Origin: Gemmatimonadota bacterium
GTDB lineage: Bacteria > Gemmatimonadota > Gemmatimonadetes > Longimicrobiales > Gaopeijiaceae
Assembly (NCBI GenBank): GCA_016873995.1
Contig: VGVR01000008.1
Coordinates: forward strand, 48,768 to 112,767
DNA: 64,000 nucleotides
Direction: 5' to 3'
Shown here: positions 17,116 through 25,606 of the stretch, piece after piece
Layout: the number at the start of each line of letters is the position of its first letter
Position numbering within the stretch: position 1 is the stretch's first letter
The notes under the pieces: generated by a model
What the model saw: only the letters and a program-made list of their open reading frames with translations
Database searches by the model: none
Told to the model about the DNA's origin: nothing
Made by a program: the position numbers and the translations under genes

Positions 17116-18492
17116 CTAGTCAGCCGATTCAGGCGGCTCGCTCGCCGGCGCCGGTGCCCAGAGCACGCGCACCGCGGCCACCCGGCGTCCGTCGACCGCG
17201 ATCACCTCGAGCGCACCGCCCGGGAAGTCGGCCCGGTCGCCGAGCTTGGGCAGGCGCCCCAGCCGAGAAAAGACGTAGCCGCCCAGCGTCGACCAGGGTC
17301 CTTCGGGGATGGGAACGCCGTGGTCGGAGCGCACGTCTACCAATGACAGCGTGCCCGCGAGCTCGAGCACGCCGCCCACTGCGACGGACTCGCGCGCGAT
17401 GATGTCGTACTCGTCCGCGATGTCGCCCACGATCTCCTCGACCAGATCCTCGAGGGTGACGATGCCGGCGGTGCCGCCGTATTCGTCGAGCACGACCGCG
17501 AGGTGGGCTCGCGTTCGTCGCAGGTCCTCGAGCACGCGCTCTGCGGGGCGGGTCGGTGGCACGTAGAGCGCTTCGCGCACGAAGGCCTTGAGAGAGAAGG
17601 GCGCTTTTCCGTCGTGCAGCCAGAGATCTTTGGCCAAGAAGACCCCCACGATCTCGTCGAGCGTCTCTCGGTACACGGGATAACGCGAGTAGCGCTCGCT
17701 GCGTAGCACACGCCACACCTCTTCTTCGCTTGCGTCCTCGTGCAACGCGACGACGCGCGTGCGAGGGAGCATGACGTCGAACGCGGTCTTCTGATGGAAG
17801 TCGAAGACCCCGGCGAGCATCGCGCTGTCGCTCTCGTCGAGCTGCCCGTGTGCGTGTGCCTGGATGACGAGGAGCCGTAGCTCCTCCGGTGAGTGCACGT
17901 GGCTCGCCTCGGAGATCGGCTGGATGCCAGCGAGCCGGAGCAGCCGGTTGGCCGTGCCGTTCAGCACCCAGATGAACGGCGACATGAGGTTCGAGAACCA
18001 CATGAGCGGACGCGCGACGAACCGACTTACCTGCTCGGGCTTCGCCAGGGCGAGCGACTTGGGTGCCAGCTCTCCGAGCACGATGTGCAGAAACGTGATG
18101 ATGATGAATGCGGTGACGATGGAGGCGTACAGATGCTCGGTGCCCTCGGGGAGCGGGAAGCCCATGGCGAAGAACCAGCGGTCGATGAGCGACGCGAGCG
18201 CAGGCTCACCGATCCAGCCCAGGGCCAGCGAGGAGATGGTGATTCCCAGCTGCGTACCCGAGATGTAGCGATCGAGCTGTGAGAGTGCGGTGAGCACGTC
18301 CTTCGACGGTCGGTCACCTTCCTCGACCATCTGTTCGATCTTCGAGCGACGCGTGGCCACGAGAGCGAACTCCGCGGCCACCATGAACCCGTTCATGAGT
18401 ACGAGCACCATCACGGCGCTCAGCCGGAGCGCGATGCTCGGCGCCGTCAGCGACTCGCCGGCGAGCGCGAGGAGCAGCGTGGCGTGGATCAT
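17116..18492 (-). CDS. CNNM/HlyC-CorC family membrane protein with CBS domains
   Basis: 458 aa from the ATG at 18492, which overlaps the stop of the APC permease (ATGA). I rejected the longer ORF because it runs through the permease gene in another frame. Domains in order: DUF21 membrane domain (four helices, residues about 15-200; AAEFALVATRRSKIEQM, GTQLGITISSLALGWIGEP and HIVLGELAPKSLAL are family hallmarks), a CBS pair (about 215-340; DVMLPRTRVVAL, RYPVYRETLDEIVGVFLAKDL, LAVVLDEYGGTAGIVTLED) and a C-terminal CorC_HlyC domain (about 360-440). The family includes Mg2+/Co2+ efflux proteins (CorC, CNNM). Probable role: divalent-cation export or homeostasis. Confidence 0.9.
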   Translation of the reverse strand: MIHATLLLALAGESLTAPSIALRLSAVMVLVLMNGFMVAAEFALVATRRSKIEQMVEEGDRPSKDVLTALSQLDRYISGTQLGITISSLALGWIGEPALASLIDRWFFAMGFPLPEGTEHLYASIVTAFIIITFLHIVLGELAPKSLALAKPEQVSRFVARPLMWFSNLMSPFIWVLNGTANRLLRLAGIQPISEASHVHSPEELRLLVIQAHAHGQLDESDSAMLAGVFDFHQKTAFDVMLPRTRVVALHEDASEEEVWRVLRSERYSRYPVYRETLDEIVGVFLAKDLWLHDGKAPFSLKAFVREALYVPPTRPAERVLEDLRRTRAHLAVVLDEYGGTAGIVTLEDLVEEIVGDIADEYDIIARESVAVGGVLELAGTLSLVDVRSDHGVPIPEGPWSTLGGYVFSRLGRLPKLGDRADFPGGALEVIAVDGRRVAAVRVLWAPAPASEPPESAD

Positions 18493-19823
18493 GCCGCGCC
18501 CCCGGGCACGGCGGGGCTGCGGCGCGTGAAGTAGATCGCCAAGCCGACGGCGAGTCCGATCGCGCCCGCGATCAGGTTCCCCATGTTGGCGCTCGCGAGG
18601 AACGCGAGGCAGAGCAGCAGCGCGAGAATCGGTATGACGGGCCCGCCTGGGAGCACGAACGCGTCCTCTCTCCGTCCGCCGTGCTTGCGGCGGAGCACCG
18701 GGACGGCCGCTGCGGTGCCGATGTAGGTCGCGAGTCGCGCGACGATCGACAGCATGGCGAGCTGTGTGAACGAGCCGGACAGAGCGAGTATCGCAGTCAA
18801 AACGCCCTGCGTGACGATCGCGAGCCATGGGGTCTGGTAGCGCGTATGCACACGCGCGAGCAGGCGCGGTCCGTAGCCATCCTTGGCCAGGGCGTAGAGG
18901 TAACGGGGTCCGTTCAAGAGACTGCTTCCCACGTTGCCGCCGATCGAGATGGCTGCGCCCGCCGTCATGATCAGTCCGGCCCAGGCGCCTACGAGCAAGG
19001 TGGCCGCATCCGCCAACGGCGCGCCCTCCTGCCGTGAGGCCAGGTCGGGCAGGGTGCCGAGCGCGACGAGCTGCACCAGCGTGTAGATCAGCGTCACCAC
19101 GACGATCATCGTCATGAGCGCGAAGGGCACGTCCTTGCGCGGGTTCTTGAACTCGCCGGCTGCCGCCGCGGTGTTCTCGAATCCGGCGTAGGCGAAGAGC
19201 AGCAGGGCTGCCGCCTCAGCGAGCCCCGCCGTGTCGGGCGTGGGCATGGGGAACACGAGCGACCAGTCCACCGCCCAGATGCCGATCGCGATGAAGAAGA
19301 GGAGCGGCAGGAGCTTCGCGATGGTGAGCCCGACGGAAAGCCGTGCGCCGTACTGAACGCCGGTGACGTTGACCCAGACGATCAGCGCGAGTGGCAGCGT
19401 GATCGCGAGGAGCCGGGGGAGTCCCGCTGCGGTGGCGGGCCAGAGGAACGTGAGTGCCTGCGCCATGCCGTTCGTGAGGGAAGCCACCGAAGCGATGCGC
19501 GCCAGCCACGTCATCCACCCGACCTCGAAGCCCACGAAGTCGCCGAACGCTTCACGTGTGTAGACGTAGGCGCTCCCGGGCTCATCGAAATGACTCCCGG
19601 CCTCGGCGAAGCAGAGCACGAGCATGAGCACGGCGAAGCCAGCCAACAGCACGGCCCAGAGGCTTGCCGGACCGAGCAATGCTGCGGCCGCCGCCGGGAG
19701 CAGGTAGACGCCGCTCCCGATCACGTCGTTGAGCGAGAGGCCGACGATCTCCCAGCGCGTGACGGCCCGCCTCAGGCTGGGCTGGGTGGCGTGCTTGGGG
19801 GTGGGTCCGGGCTCGGGACTCAT
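18489..19823 (-). CDS. APC-family amino-acid permease
   Basis: 444 aa, 12 predicted transmembrane helices. The first helix has the APC substrate-binding motif GLSLNDVIGSGVYLLPAAAA, and the region FDEPGSAYVYTREAFGDFVGF is the conserved loop after helix 2. FAYAGFENTAAAAGEFKNPRKDVPFAL is the helix 6 motif of the family. It probably imports or exchanges amino acids across the inner membrane; the specific substrate is unknown. It is translationally coupled to the CorC-like gene downstream. Its start is 162 bp from the divergent nhaA gene. Confidence 0.88.
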   Translation of the reverse strand: MSPEPGPTPKHATQPSLRRAVTRWEIVGLSLNDVIGSGVYLLPAAAAALLGPASLWAVLLAGFAVLMLVLCFAEAGSHFDEPGSAYVYTREAFGDFVGFEVGWMTWLARIASVASLTNGMAQALTFLWPATAAGLPRLLAITLPLALIVWVNVTGVQYGARLSVGLTIAKLLPLLFFIAIGIWAVDWSLVFPMPTPDTAGLAEAAALLLFAYAGFENTAAAAGEFKNPRKDVPFALMTMIVVVTLIYTLVQLVALGTLPDLASRQEGAPLADAATLLVGAWAGLIMTAGAAISIGGNVGSSLLNGPRYLYALAKDGYGPRLLARVHTRYQTPWLAIVTQGVLTAILALSGSFTQLAMLSIVARLATYIGTAAAVPVLRRKHGGRREDAFVLPGGPVIPILALLLCLAFLASANMGNLIAGAIGLAVGLAIYFTRRSPAVPGGAA

Positions 19824-19985
19824 CGGGGTCTCCGGGTGGCAGGGACCGGCGGGGGAGACGAAGGCTAGAACGTCAGCGGGTGCGACGCCACTTTACCCAC
19901 TCACCGGCCGCCTTCTCGCGGCGCCGGCGCCCTGTTACCGTGCAGTTTTGCCGCCTGCCGCAGCCCGCCAACCCGAAGGCGTCGC

Positions 19986-21170
19986 GTGACGAACGGACGA
20001 CCGCTCGCCCAGACGTTCAAGGACTTCTTCGACTCAAAGAAGTCCGGCGGCATCACACTTGTCGTCTGTACCGTGATCTCCCTCGTGATCGCCAACTCGG
20101 CCGCGGGCGGGGCCTACGTCGACATGTGGCACGTCGAGATCGGTGGACTCTCTCTGGAGCATTGGATCAACGACGGCCTGATGGCCGTCTTCTTCCTTCT
20201 GATCGGTCTCGAGCTGGAGAGAGAGTTCTACGTCGGTGAGCTGTCGGATTTCAGGAGCGCACTCCTGCCCATCGTCGCCGCAGGGGGCGGAGTCGCCGCT
20301 CCGGCGCTCATCCACCTGTCGCTCAACATGGGCTCCCCGACCCAGGCGGGGATCGGGATTACCATGGCGACGGACATCGCGTTTGCGCTCGGCGTTCTGG
20401 CGCTCCTCGGCAGCCGGGTTCCGGCTTCGCTGAAGATATTCCTGGCGGCGCTTGCGGTAATGGATGACTTGGTCGCGGTGATCGTGATCGCCGTCTTCTA
20501 TACGTCCGATCTCTCGGTCGGGTATCTCGCAGGCGCGCTCGGCGTCTTCGGGGTGTTGGTGGCTCTCAACCGCTTGCGCGTCAGGTCGCTCGCGCCGTAT
20601 CTGGGCGGCGGGGTGCTGATGTGGCTGCTGATGTACCAATCAGGCGTGCACGCCACGATCACGGGTGTTCTGCTCGCGTTCGCGGTTCCATTCGCCGGTC
20701 GGAGCGGAGACGATGACTCCCCCTCGCACCGGCTCGAGCACGCGCTGCACCGACCGGTCGCACTCGCGGTGCTGCCGCTCTTCGCTCTCGCCAATACGGG
20801 GATCGTGATCGGGGCGGGCGCATTGGACGGGCTCGTCACCAGCAACGGCCTCGGCATCATGGCGGGCCTCTTCGTCGGCAAGCCGACGGGGATCGCCCTG
20901 GCGTGCGTCGCCGCCGTCGCGGCCGGCCTGTGCCGACTCCCGGGCGACTTGCGCTGGGGGCACATCGTAGGCGCGGGCATGCTCGGAGGGATCGGCTTCA
21001 CCATGTCGATCTTCATCACGAACCTGGCTTTCGCGGGCCAGACGGATATGATCAACGCGTCGAAGTTGGCGATTCTGGTGGCTTCGCTCATGGCGGGGAC
21101 CGCCGGATGCCTGTGGCTCCTCGCGGTCAGCGGCGGCGGCTCGGAACCCAAAGGCGAGGCGCCCGCGTAG
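19986..21170 (+). CDS. nhaA: Na+/H+ antiporter NhaA
   Basis: 394 aa, matching the usual ~390 aa of NhaA, with 12 helices. The start is GTG at 19986; the N-terminus (LAQTFKDFFDSKKSGGITLVV) aligns with that of known NhaA proteins. The transport-site aspartates are visible: Asp130 in TMATDIAFALGVL (TM IV) and the pair Asp160-Asp161 in AVMDDLVAVIVIAV (TM V). GLVGKP-like (GLFVGKPTGI) and GIGFTMSIFI motifs are also present. It expels Na+ in exchange for H+ and points to life under salt or alkaline stress, for example in a marine or saline habitat. No nhaR-like regulator or known RNA motif is seen upstream. Confidence 0.95.
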   Translation: MTNGRPLAQTFKDFFDSKKSGGITLVVCTVISLVIANSAAGGAYVDMWHVEIGGLSLEHWINDGLMAVFFLLIGLELEREFYVGELSDFRSALLPIVAAGGGVAAPALIHLSLNMGSPTQAGIGITMATDIAFALGVLALLGSRVPASLKIFLAALAVMDDLVAVIVIAVFYTSDLSVGYLAGALGVFGVLVALNRLRVRSLAPYLGGGVLMWLLMYQSGVHATITGVLLAFAVPFAGRSGDDDSPSHRLEHALHRPVALAVLPLFALANTGIVIGAGALDGLVTSNGLGIMAGLFVGKPTGIALACVAAVAAGLCRLPGDLRWGHIVGAGMLGGIGFTMSIFITNLAFAGQTDMINASKLAILVASLMAGTAGCLWLLAVSGGGSEPKGEAPA

Positions 21171-21195
21171 GGAGCCACAACCAGGAGGTGGCCAG

Positions 21196-21435
21196 GTGGG
21201 CGTCGAAGTCCTGATCATGATTCCGGTGGCGGGCGTGACGGTGAGCTTGGTGGCGAGGACGCTCGCCAAGGTGCGCCGCGACACCATGGAGGTGGAGGGT
21301 GCCGGGCACCTCGCCGCGCGTGTCGCCGCGCTCCAAGAGGAGGTCGAGTCGCTGTCGGCTGAGGTGAAGGAGCTGCGCGCGGCGCAGGACTTCGATCGCA
21401 CGCTGCTCGGAGAGCGAGGCACCCGCGGCAGCTAG
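21196..21435 (+). CDS. Small membrane protein with coiled coil
   Basis: 79 aa from a GTG at 21196, placed 7 bp after a strong AGGAGG. Residues 3-20 form a hydrophobic segment (single transmembrane helix). Residues about 38-64 (HLAARVAALQEEVESLSAEVKELRAAQ) show heptad spacing of Leu/Val, that is, a coiled coil. The architecture resembles phage-shock-protein-B-like or other short membrane-tethered coiled-coil proteins, but no family-specific residue is visible. It follows nhaA by 25 bp and could be co-transcribed with it. Confidence 0.6.
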   Translation: MGVEVLIMIPVAGVTVSLVARTLAKVRRDTMEVEGAGHLAARVAALQEEVESLSAEVKELRAAQDFDRTLLGERGTRGS

Positions 21436-21490
21436 CCGCATCGGTCGGTCGGGGATAAGCTGGCGACGTCCACTCGCCCCGGGAGGGATC

Positions 21491-22537
21491 GTGCGCGCTC
21501 GTGTCTGGGTCGGTGTCTTGCCATTGCTGGCCGCGGCCTCCGGAGTCGGTGCCCAGACGCGCCAGCCGCTCGACGTCGCGCGCGTGTTGGCGGCTCGCTA
21601 CCCGGGCACGCCGAGCATGAGCTACATCCCTGCGCTCGCGTGGTCGGGCTCGTACCACCTCGCCTCGCTCACGGGCGAGGAGCTGTGGCTCGAGAAGCCG
21701 CGGCGGGAGATGCAGCCGTTCCTGTCGGGCCAACAGCCTACCATTGGCGAGCGGCCATCGCTGACCGCGCTGGCGGGCCACCTGGCGTTCGCGGATGCCG
21801 GGGCAGCGGATGGGAGCACAGGGGCCAGCGCGTTCGCGCGGCGCGCTGCCGACTTCATCCTGCCCCAGAACCCGGGGGACGTGGTGCGCTTCGGCACCGG
21901 GTGGACGGACGACATGTTCATGGCTACGTCCGTGTGGGCCCGCGTCGCGGCGCGCACGGGAGACGCCCGGTACGCCGATGCGGCGGGCCGACTCCTGCTT
22001 GCGTACATCGATCGCCTGCAACGCACCGACGGCCTCTTCATCCATGCGGAGACCGGCGCGCACGCCTGGGGACGCGGCAACGGGTTCGCCGCGCTCGGCA
22101 TGACGGAGGCGCTCACCCTGCTGCCGGAGTCGTGGAGTGCGCGCGCGCCCGTGCTCGAGGCATATCGGCGACAGATGCTCGCGCTCCTGCCGCTCCAGTC
22201 CGAGGACGGGAGCTGGCGGCAGGTGCTCGATGAGCCGACGGCGTACCAGGAGCTCTCGGTAACCGCCTTGGCGCTCACGGTCATGGCGCGCGGCGTGCGG
22301 CTCGGTTGGCTCGATCGGGCGCAGTTCACGCCCGTCGTCGAGCGCGCGTGGTCCGCGGTGCTCGCGCGCGTGAACGAGGATGGCACGCTCCGCGACGTGT
22401 GCACGAGCACGGGCGCCCAGGCCACGCTCGAGTACTACATGACGCGCCCGATCGTGAACGGCGCAGATGACCGTGGCGGCGCGATCGCGCTGCTGGCCGC
22501 TTTGGAGCTGGAGGAGATGAGGAAAGCGGGGCCCTGA
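21491..22537 (+). CDS. Secreted GH88/GH105-like unsaturated glycuronyl hydrolase
   Basis: 348 aa, GTG start at 21491 after GGGAGGG, and a signal peptide ending in GVGA-QT (near residue 21). The body is an (alpha/alpha)6 barrel of the glycosyl-hydrolase family 88/105 type. Recognisable segments are GTGWTDDMFMATSVWARVA (with the catalytic-type Asp pair), IHAETGAHAWGRGNGFAALGMTEAL and SWRQVLDEPTAYQELSVTALAL. Such enzymes remove the unsaturated uronic acid left by pectate or rhamnogalacturonan lyases or by other polysaccharide lyases. No lyase or sugar transporter gene is nearby, so the substrate is open. Periplasmic or extracellular location is inferred. Confidence 0.78.
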   Translation: MRARVWVGVLPLLAAASGVGAQTRQPLDVARVLAARYPGTPSMSYIPALAWSGSYHLASLTGEELWLEKPRREMQPFLSGQQPTIGERPSLTALAGHLAFADAGAADGSTGASAFARRAADFILPQNPGDVVRFGTGWTDDMFMATSVWARVAARTGDARYADAAGRLLLAYIDRLQRTDGLFIHAETGAHAWGRGNGFAALGMTEALTLLPESWSARAPVLEAYRRQMLALLPLQSEDGSWRQVLDEPTAYQELSVTALALTVMARGVRLGWLDRAQFTPVVERAWSAVLARVNEDGTLRDVCTSTGAQATLEYYMTRPIVNGADDRGGAIALLAALELEEMRKAGP

Positions 22538-22613
22538 GCTGACGCGCCGGCGGCCGCGGCGCTGAACGCGCTCTCCCAGGCCGTGTACGCGGGCGGGTCG
22601 GCTGTGGCAGGCT

Positions 22614-22646
22614 GGTTGGGAGGCGGGTTCGACTACCCGCCCAACC
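22614..22646. terminator. Imperfect hairpin in convergent gap
   Basis: GGTTG(GGA)GGCGGGT and ACCCGCC-CAACC pair around the 6-nt loop TCGACT, giving a two-part stem. It lies 77 bp after the glycosidase stop, within the 221-bp gap between convergent genes. It probably acts as a transcription stop for the plus-strand unit. Confidence 0.5.
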
Positions 22647-22691
22647 CCTGCGTGGTCGGGTAGGTCAGGTAGCGCGGGTAAGGTGCGACAC

Positions 22692-22718
22692 GGGAGCGCC
22701 GCACAGCGCGGCGCTCCC
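22692..22718. terminator. Perfect 11-bp hairpin, bidirectional terminator candidate
   Basis: GGGAGCGCCGC (22692-22702) and GCGGCGCTCCC (22708-22718) are perfect complements around the loop ACAGC. It lies 41 bp from the stop of the LVIVD gene, between convergent genes. Two direct copies of GGCGGTGCTCCGTT follow at about 22721-22748. Confidence 0.65.
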
Positions 22719-22758
22719 TCGGCGGTGCTCCGTTGGCGGTGCTCCGTTGGCGTGGGCC

Positions 22759-24771
22759 TCAGCCCGCCAGCGCCCTGACCGTTGCGGCGAGCGTCCGCAC
22801 CTTGTCCGCATCCTGCGAGCCGCGCGCCTCGCCGTCCAGCTCCGACGCCAGCCGCGTGAGGGCGTCACGGCGCGCGGCGCCGCTCGCCGCCTCTGTGCTG
22901 CGGAGCGCCTCACGCGTCGCCGAGATGCGGGCCGTAGGCAGGCCGCCGCCGCGCTCCAGCTGGTCGATGTACGCACGTGCGAGCGCGAACGTCGCCGGCC
23001 ACTCGTAGCGCGGCTGGCTCTGGGCGTTCAGGTGGTCGAGTCGCACCGTGTTGGCTGCGTCGAGCTCGTTCTGCGTGAGCAGTGGACTCGCCGTCAGCTC
23101 GAGGATGTCGAGCCCGCGCGCGATCTCCGAGCTCACGATCAGGCCGTTGTACCAGTACACGGACCACGGGCCTGCCATGCGGGGCTCGTTGCCCACGGGA
23201 CCGCGGTCGTGGTAAGCGATCTCGACCGGGTTCGTCGGGTCCGTCCAATCGAACACCGAGATGCCGCCGGAATACCACGCCTGCACCATCACGTCGCGCC
23301 CGGGGATCGGCAGCAGGGAGCCGTTGTGGGCGACGCAAACCTCCACTGCCGACTGGACTGCGGGCAGCTTGTAGTAGCCGCGGAAGACGAGGTCGCGGTT
23401 CTCGATGTCGAAGAGCGCGTTGGCGCCCCACTCACGCGGGTCGGTGGCGCGGCACTTCGGGCTGCCGCCGCCGCCCCATTCGTCGGTGAAGAGGACCTGC
23501 GTGGCGTCGTTGTTGAACGTCGCCGAGTGCCAGTAGGCGAAGTTCGGGTCGGCGACGGCCGTGAGGCGCCGCGGGTTCACCGGATCGCTGATGTCCAGCA
23601 GCATGCCGTACCCCTCGCAGGCGCCGCCCGCGAGCCCCACCGCGGAGTACACCGTGATGTCGTGACACTGCGTGGGGCCCGGGAGAGGTCCGCCGCGGGC
23701 GGCCGCCTGTGCGGCGACGCGCCGGGCCACCATGTCGTGCATCTCGGCGCGCAGCTTCGTCGTGTCGGCAGCTGTGGGCGCCCCGGTCCCTCCCCGAGCG
23801 GCGACTAGACTGTCGAGCCAGAACGTGGCCAGCTCGTCGGAGAGTTGACCGAGCCGCCCGTCGATCTCGACCACGAAGAGGCCTTCGGCCTGGAAGCGCG
23901 CCAACGCCGCATCCATCTCGGCGCGATCGTCTGGAGCGAGCCCGTGTGTGGGCGCCTCGACCAGGCCGCCGAAGATGCGCGGCGAGCTCACGACCGCGGC
24001 TCTCTCGGGATTCGCGAGGGGAACGCGGATGACTTCGATGCGGAAAAGCGCGTTGGCGGGGTCGTCCTGACCCTGAGTCTCGACGCAGCCTGCGAGCTCC
24101 TGGGTCGAGCGAACCGGGGCCGACCCCGACACATAGATGTAGACATTCGCGGGGTCGCGCGGATCCTCGACCAGAGTGTGGGTATGCGAGCCCCGGCACG
24201 TCTGCACGTTCGCGACGTAGCGCGGGTTCTGGATGGCGGTGATGTCGAAAATGCGGATGCCGCGCAGCCGCTCGGGACTCACGCGATCTCGCACGCCCTG
24301 CGTCCCGCAGTCGAGGCGCGCCCCGAAGTCCTCGCCGGAGACGAAGAGCAGGTGCCGGTAGACGGACACGTCGCTCTGCGATGCCGGACAGTGGAACGCC
24401 TTGGCCAGCGTGGGGCGCCGCGGGTCGGAGACGTCCCATACCTGGAAGCCGCTGAAGCTCCCCTGGAAGACGAGGTCGCCCGCGAACGCCAGGTCGGAGT
24501 TGATGCCGCCGACGAAGTCCGTCGACGCCGGCGTGCTCGACACCAGCCGCATGTTCCAGACCGCCTGCTCCGCATCGAATAGACCTGCCGACAGGTCGGT
24601 GCGCGGGTCAGGGCGTGGTGCCGCGGCCTCGGCCGCTGCGCGCAGACGGGCCGACTCACCGGCCTGGGGTCCGGTGGAGCCCGAGGGCGTGGTGCCCGAG
24701 GCGCAAGCGCCCGAGACGAGCGCACAGGCCAGGGCGGTGAGAGTGCGTGCAGTGCGAGTCGGGCACGTCAT
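22759..24771 (-). CDS. LVIVD-repeat lipoprotein
   Basis: 670 aa from the ATG at 24771, which overlaps the stop of the DUF305 gene (ATGA). A signal peptide ends in the lipobox VSGAC (Cys near residue 22). The body has LVIVD-type propeller repeats such as FQVWDVSDPRRPTLAKAF, IRIFDITAIQNPRYVANV and ISVFDWTDPTNPVEIAY, with inserted loops carrying cysteines (LDCGTQG, QTCRGSH) and histidines. The last 110 residues are helical (LDHLNAQSQPRYEWPATFALARAYIDQL). The pairing of an LVIVD protein with DUF305 is seen in related bacteria; function is unknown, an envelope scaffold or metal-related role being possible. Confidence 0.8.
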   Translation of the reverse strand: MTCPTRTARTLTALACALVSGACASGTTPSGSTGPQAGESARLRAAAEAAAPRPDPRTDLSAGLFDAEQAVWNMRLVSSTPASTDFVGGINSDLAFAGDLVFQGSFSGFQVWDVSDPRRPTLAKAFHCPASQSDVSVYRHLLFVSGEDFGARLDCGTQGVRDRVSPERLRGIRIFDITAIQNPRYVANVQTCRGSHTHTLVEDPRDPANVYIYVSGSAPVRSTQELAGCVETQGQDDPANALFRIEVIRVPLANPERAAVVSSPRIFGGLVEAPTHGLAPDDRAEMDAALARFQAEGLFVVEIDGRLGQLSDELATFWLDSLVAARGGTGAPTAADTTKLRAEMHDMVARRVAAQAAARGGPLPGPTQCHDITVYSAVGLAGGACEGYGMLLDISDPVNPRRLTAVADPNFAYWHSATFNNDATQVLFTDEWGGGGSPKCRATDPREWGANALFDIENRDLVFRGYYKLPAVQSAVEVCVAHNGSLLPIPGRDVMVQAWYSGGISVFDWTDPTNPVEIAYHDRGPVGNEPRMAGPWSVYWYNGLIVSSEIARGLDILELTASPLLTQNELDAANTVRLDHLNAQSQPRYEWPATFALARAYIDQLERGGGLPTARISATREALRSTEAASGAARRDALTRLASELDGEARGSQDADKVRTLAATVRALAG

Positions 24772-25451
24772 CGAGTGTCTCCGGAGCTGAGCGCGTCGAG
24801 CATGAGCTCCATGCGCGCGATTTCGGTGGTCTGATCCACGTTGATGTCTGAAGCGAGCTTGAAGGTTGCCGGGTCCTGCGCGGCGCCATCGGTGGCGAGA
24901 AGCGCGTTCACCATGGCGATGGCGCCGCGATGGTGCTCGATCATCAGGGTGAGGAAGAGCCGGTCGAACGCCTCGCCGGTCGTGCGCTGGAGCGCCGCGA
25001 GTTGCTCCGACGAGGCCATGCCGGGCATGTGCAGGTGCGCGTGCTCGCCGTCTGCGGACGGCACGGCCTGCCCGCGGTCGCGCAGCCAGAGCTCCATCCA
25101 CGCGACCTCGTCGTGCTGCGCATTGATGATGCGGGCGGCGAGCGTACGGATCGATGGGTCTGCGGCGCGCGCGGGTGCGAGCTCCGACATGACGACTGCC
25201 TGCGCGTGGTGCGCGATCATGTCGGTGACGAAGCGCGCGTCGGCTTCGGTGAAGCGCGTGCGGGCGCTGTCCTGGCGCGCGAGGTAGAGGGCCTCCAGTT
25301 CGGCGGCGTTCGGGGGTGGCGCACCAACGGACCCCGGGGTGGCCACGCCCGCGCATGCTGATGCCCCCCATGCGAGGAGCGCAACCGCTACGCACCAGGC
25401 CCGAGTGCCGGGGCCGGGACGTGGCTGGGGCGATTCACCGAGGGGGTCCAT
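24768..25451 (-). CDS. DUF305 lipoprotein or secreted protein
   Basis: 227 aa from the ATG at 25451. A signal sequence (WCVAVALLAWGASACAG) includes a lipobox-like ASAC. Two copies of the DUF305 helical hairpin are visible: FVTDMIAHHAQAVVMSEL with AQHDEVAWME, and FDRLFLTLMIEHHRGAIAMV with QTTEIARMELML. Their MIxHHxxAIxM motifs supply His and Met residues thought to bind metals, probably copper; DUF305 proteins have a ferritin-like fold. An upstream in-frame extension to 25589 looks non-coding. It is the first gene of the two-gene operon with the LVIVD lipoprotein and is divergent from the RCC1-repeat gene. Confidence 0.85.
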   Translation of the reverse strand: MDPLGESPQPRPGPGTRAWCVAVALLAWGASACAGVATPGSVGAPPPNAAELEALYLARQDSARTRFTEADARFVTDMIAHHAQAVVMSELAPARAADPSIRTLAARIINAQHDEVAWMELWLRDRGQAVPSADGEHAHLHMPGMASSEQLAALQRTTGEAFDRLFLTLMIEHHRGAIAMVNALLATDGAAQDPATFKLASDINVDQTTEIARMELMLDALSSGDTR

Positions 25452-25606
25452 GAGCGAGGCTAGAAGGAGCCCCTCGTCATGGCAAGCGCAGATGGCAAGG
25501 CGGGTGGCCGGGCCGGCTACGTCATTCGACGTATGTGGGGGGCCTCCATGATCGGGAATACTACACCCCGAACGCGGATCTCCACCCACCCCAGCGAGGC
25601 AACGTC

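Noticed and set aside
22614..22646. tRNA-like T-arm (GGGTTCGACTACCC)
   Set aside because: The loop is one base too long, and no anticodon or acceptor stem can be built around it.
24768..25589. Longer N-terminus of the DUF305 protein (273 aa)
   Set aside because: The extra 46 residues look random and would hide the signal sequence; the ATG at 25451 is better.
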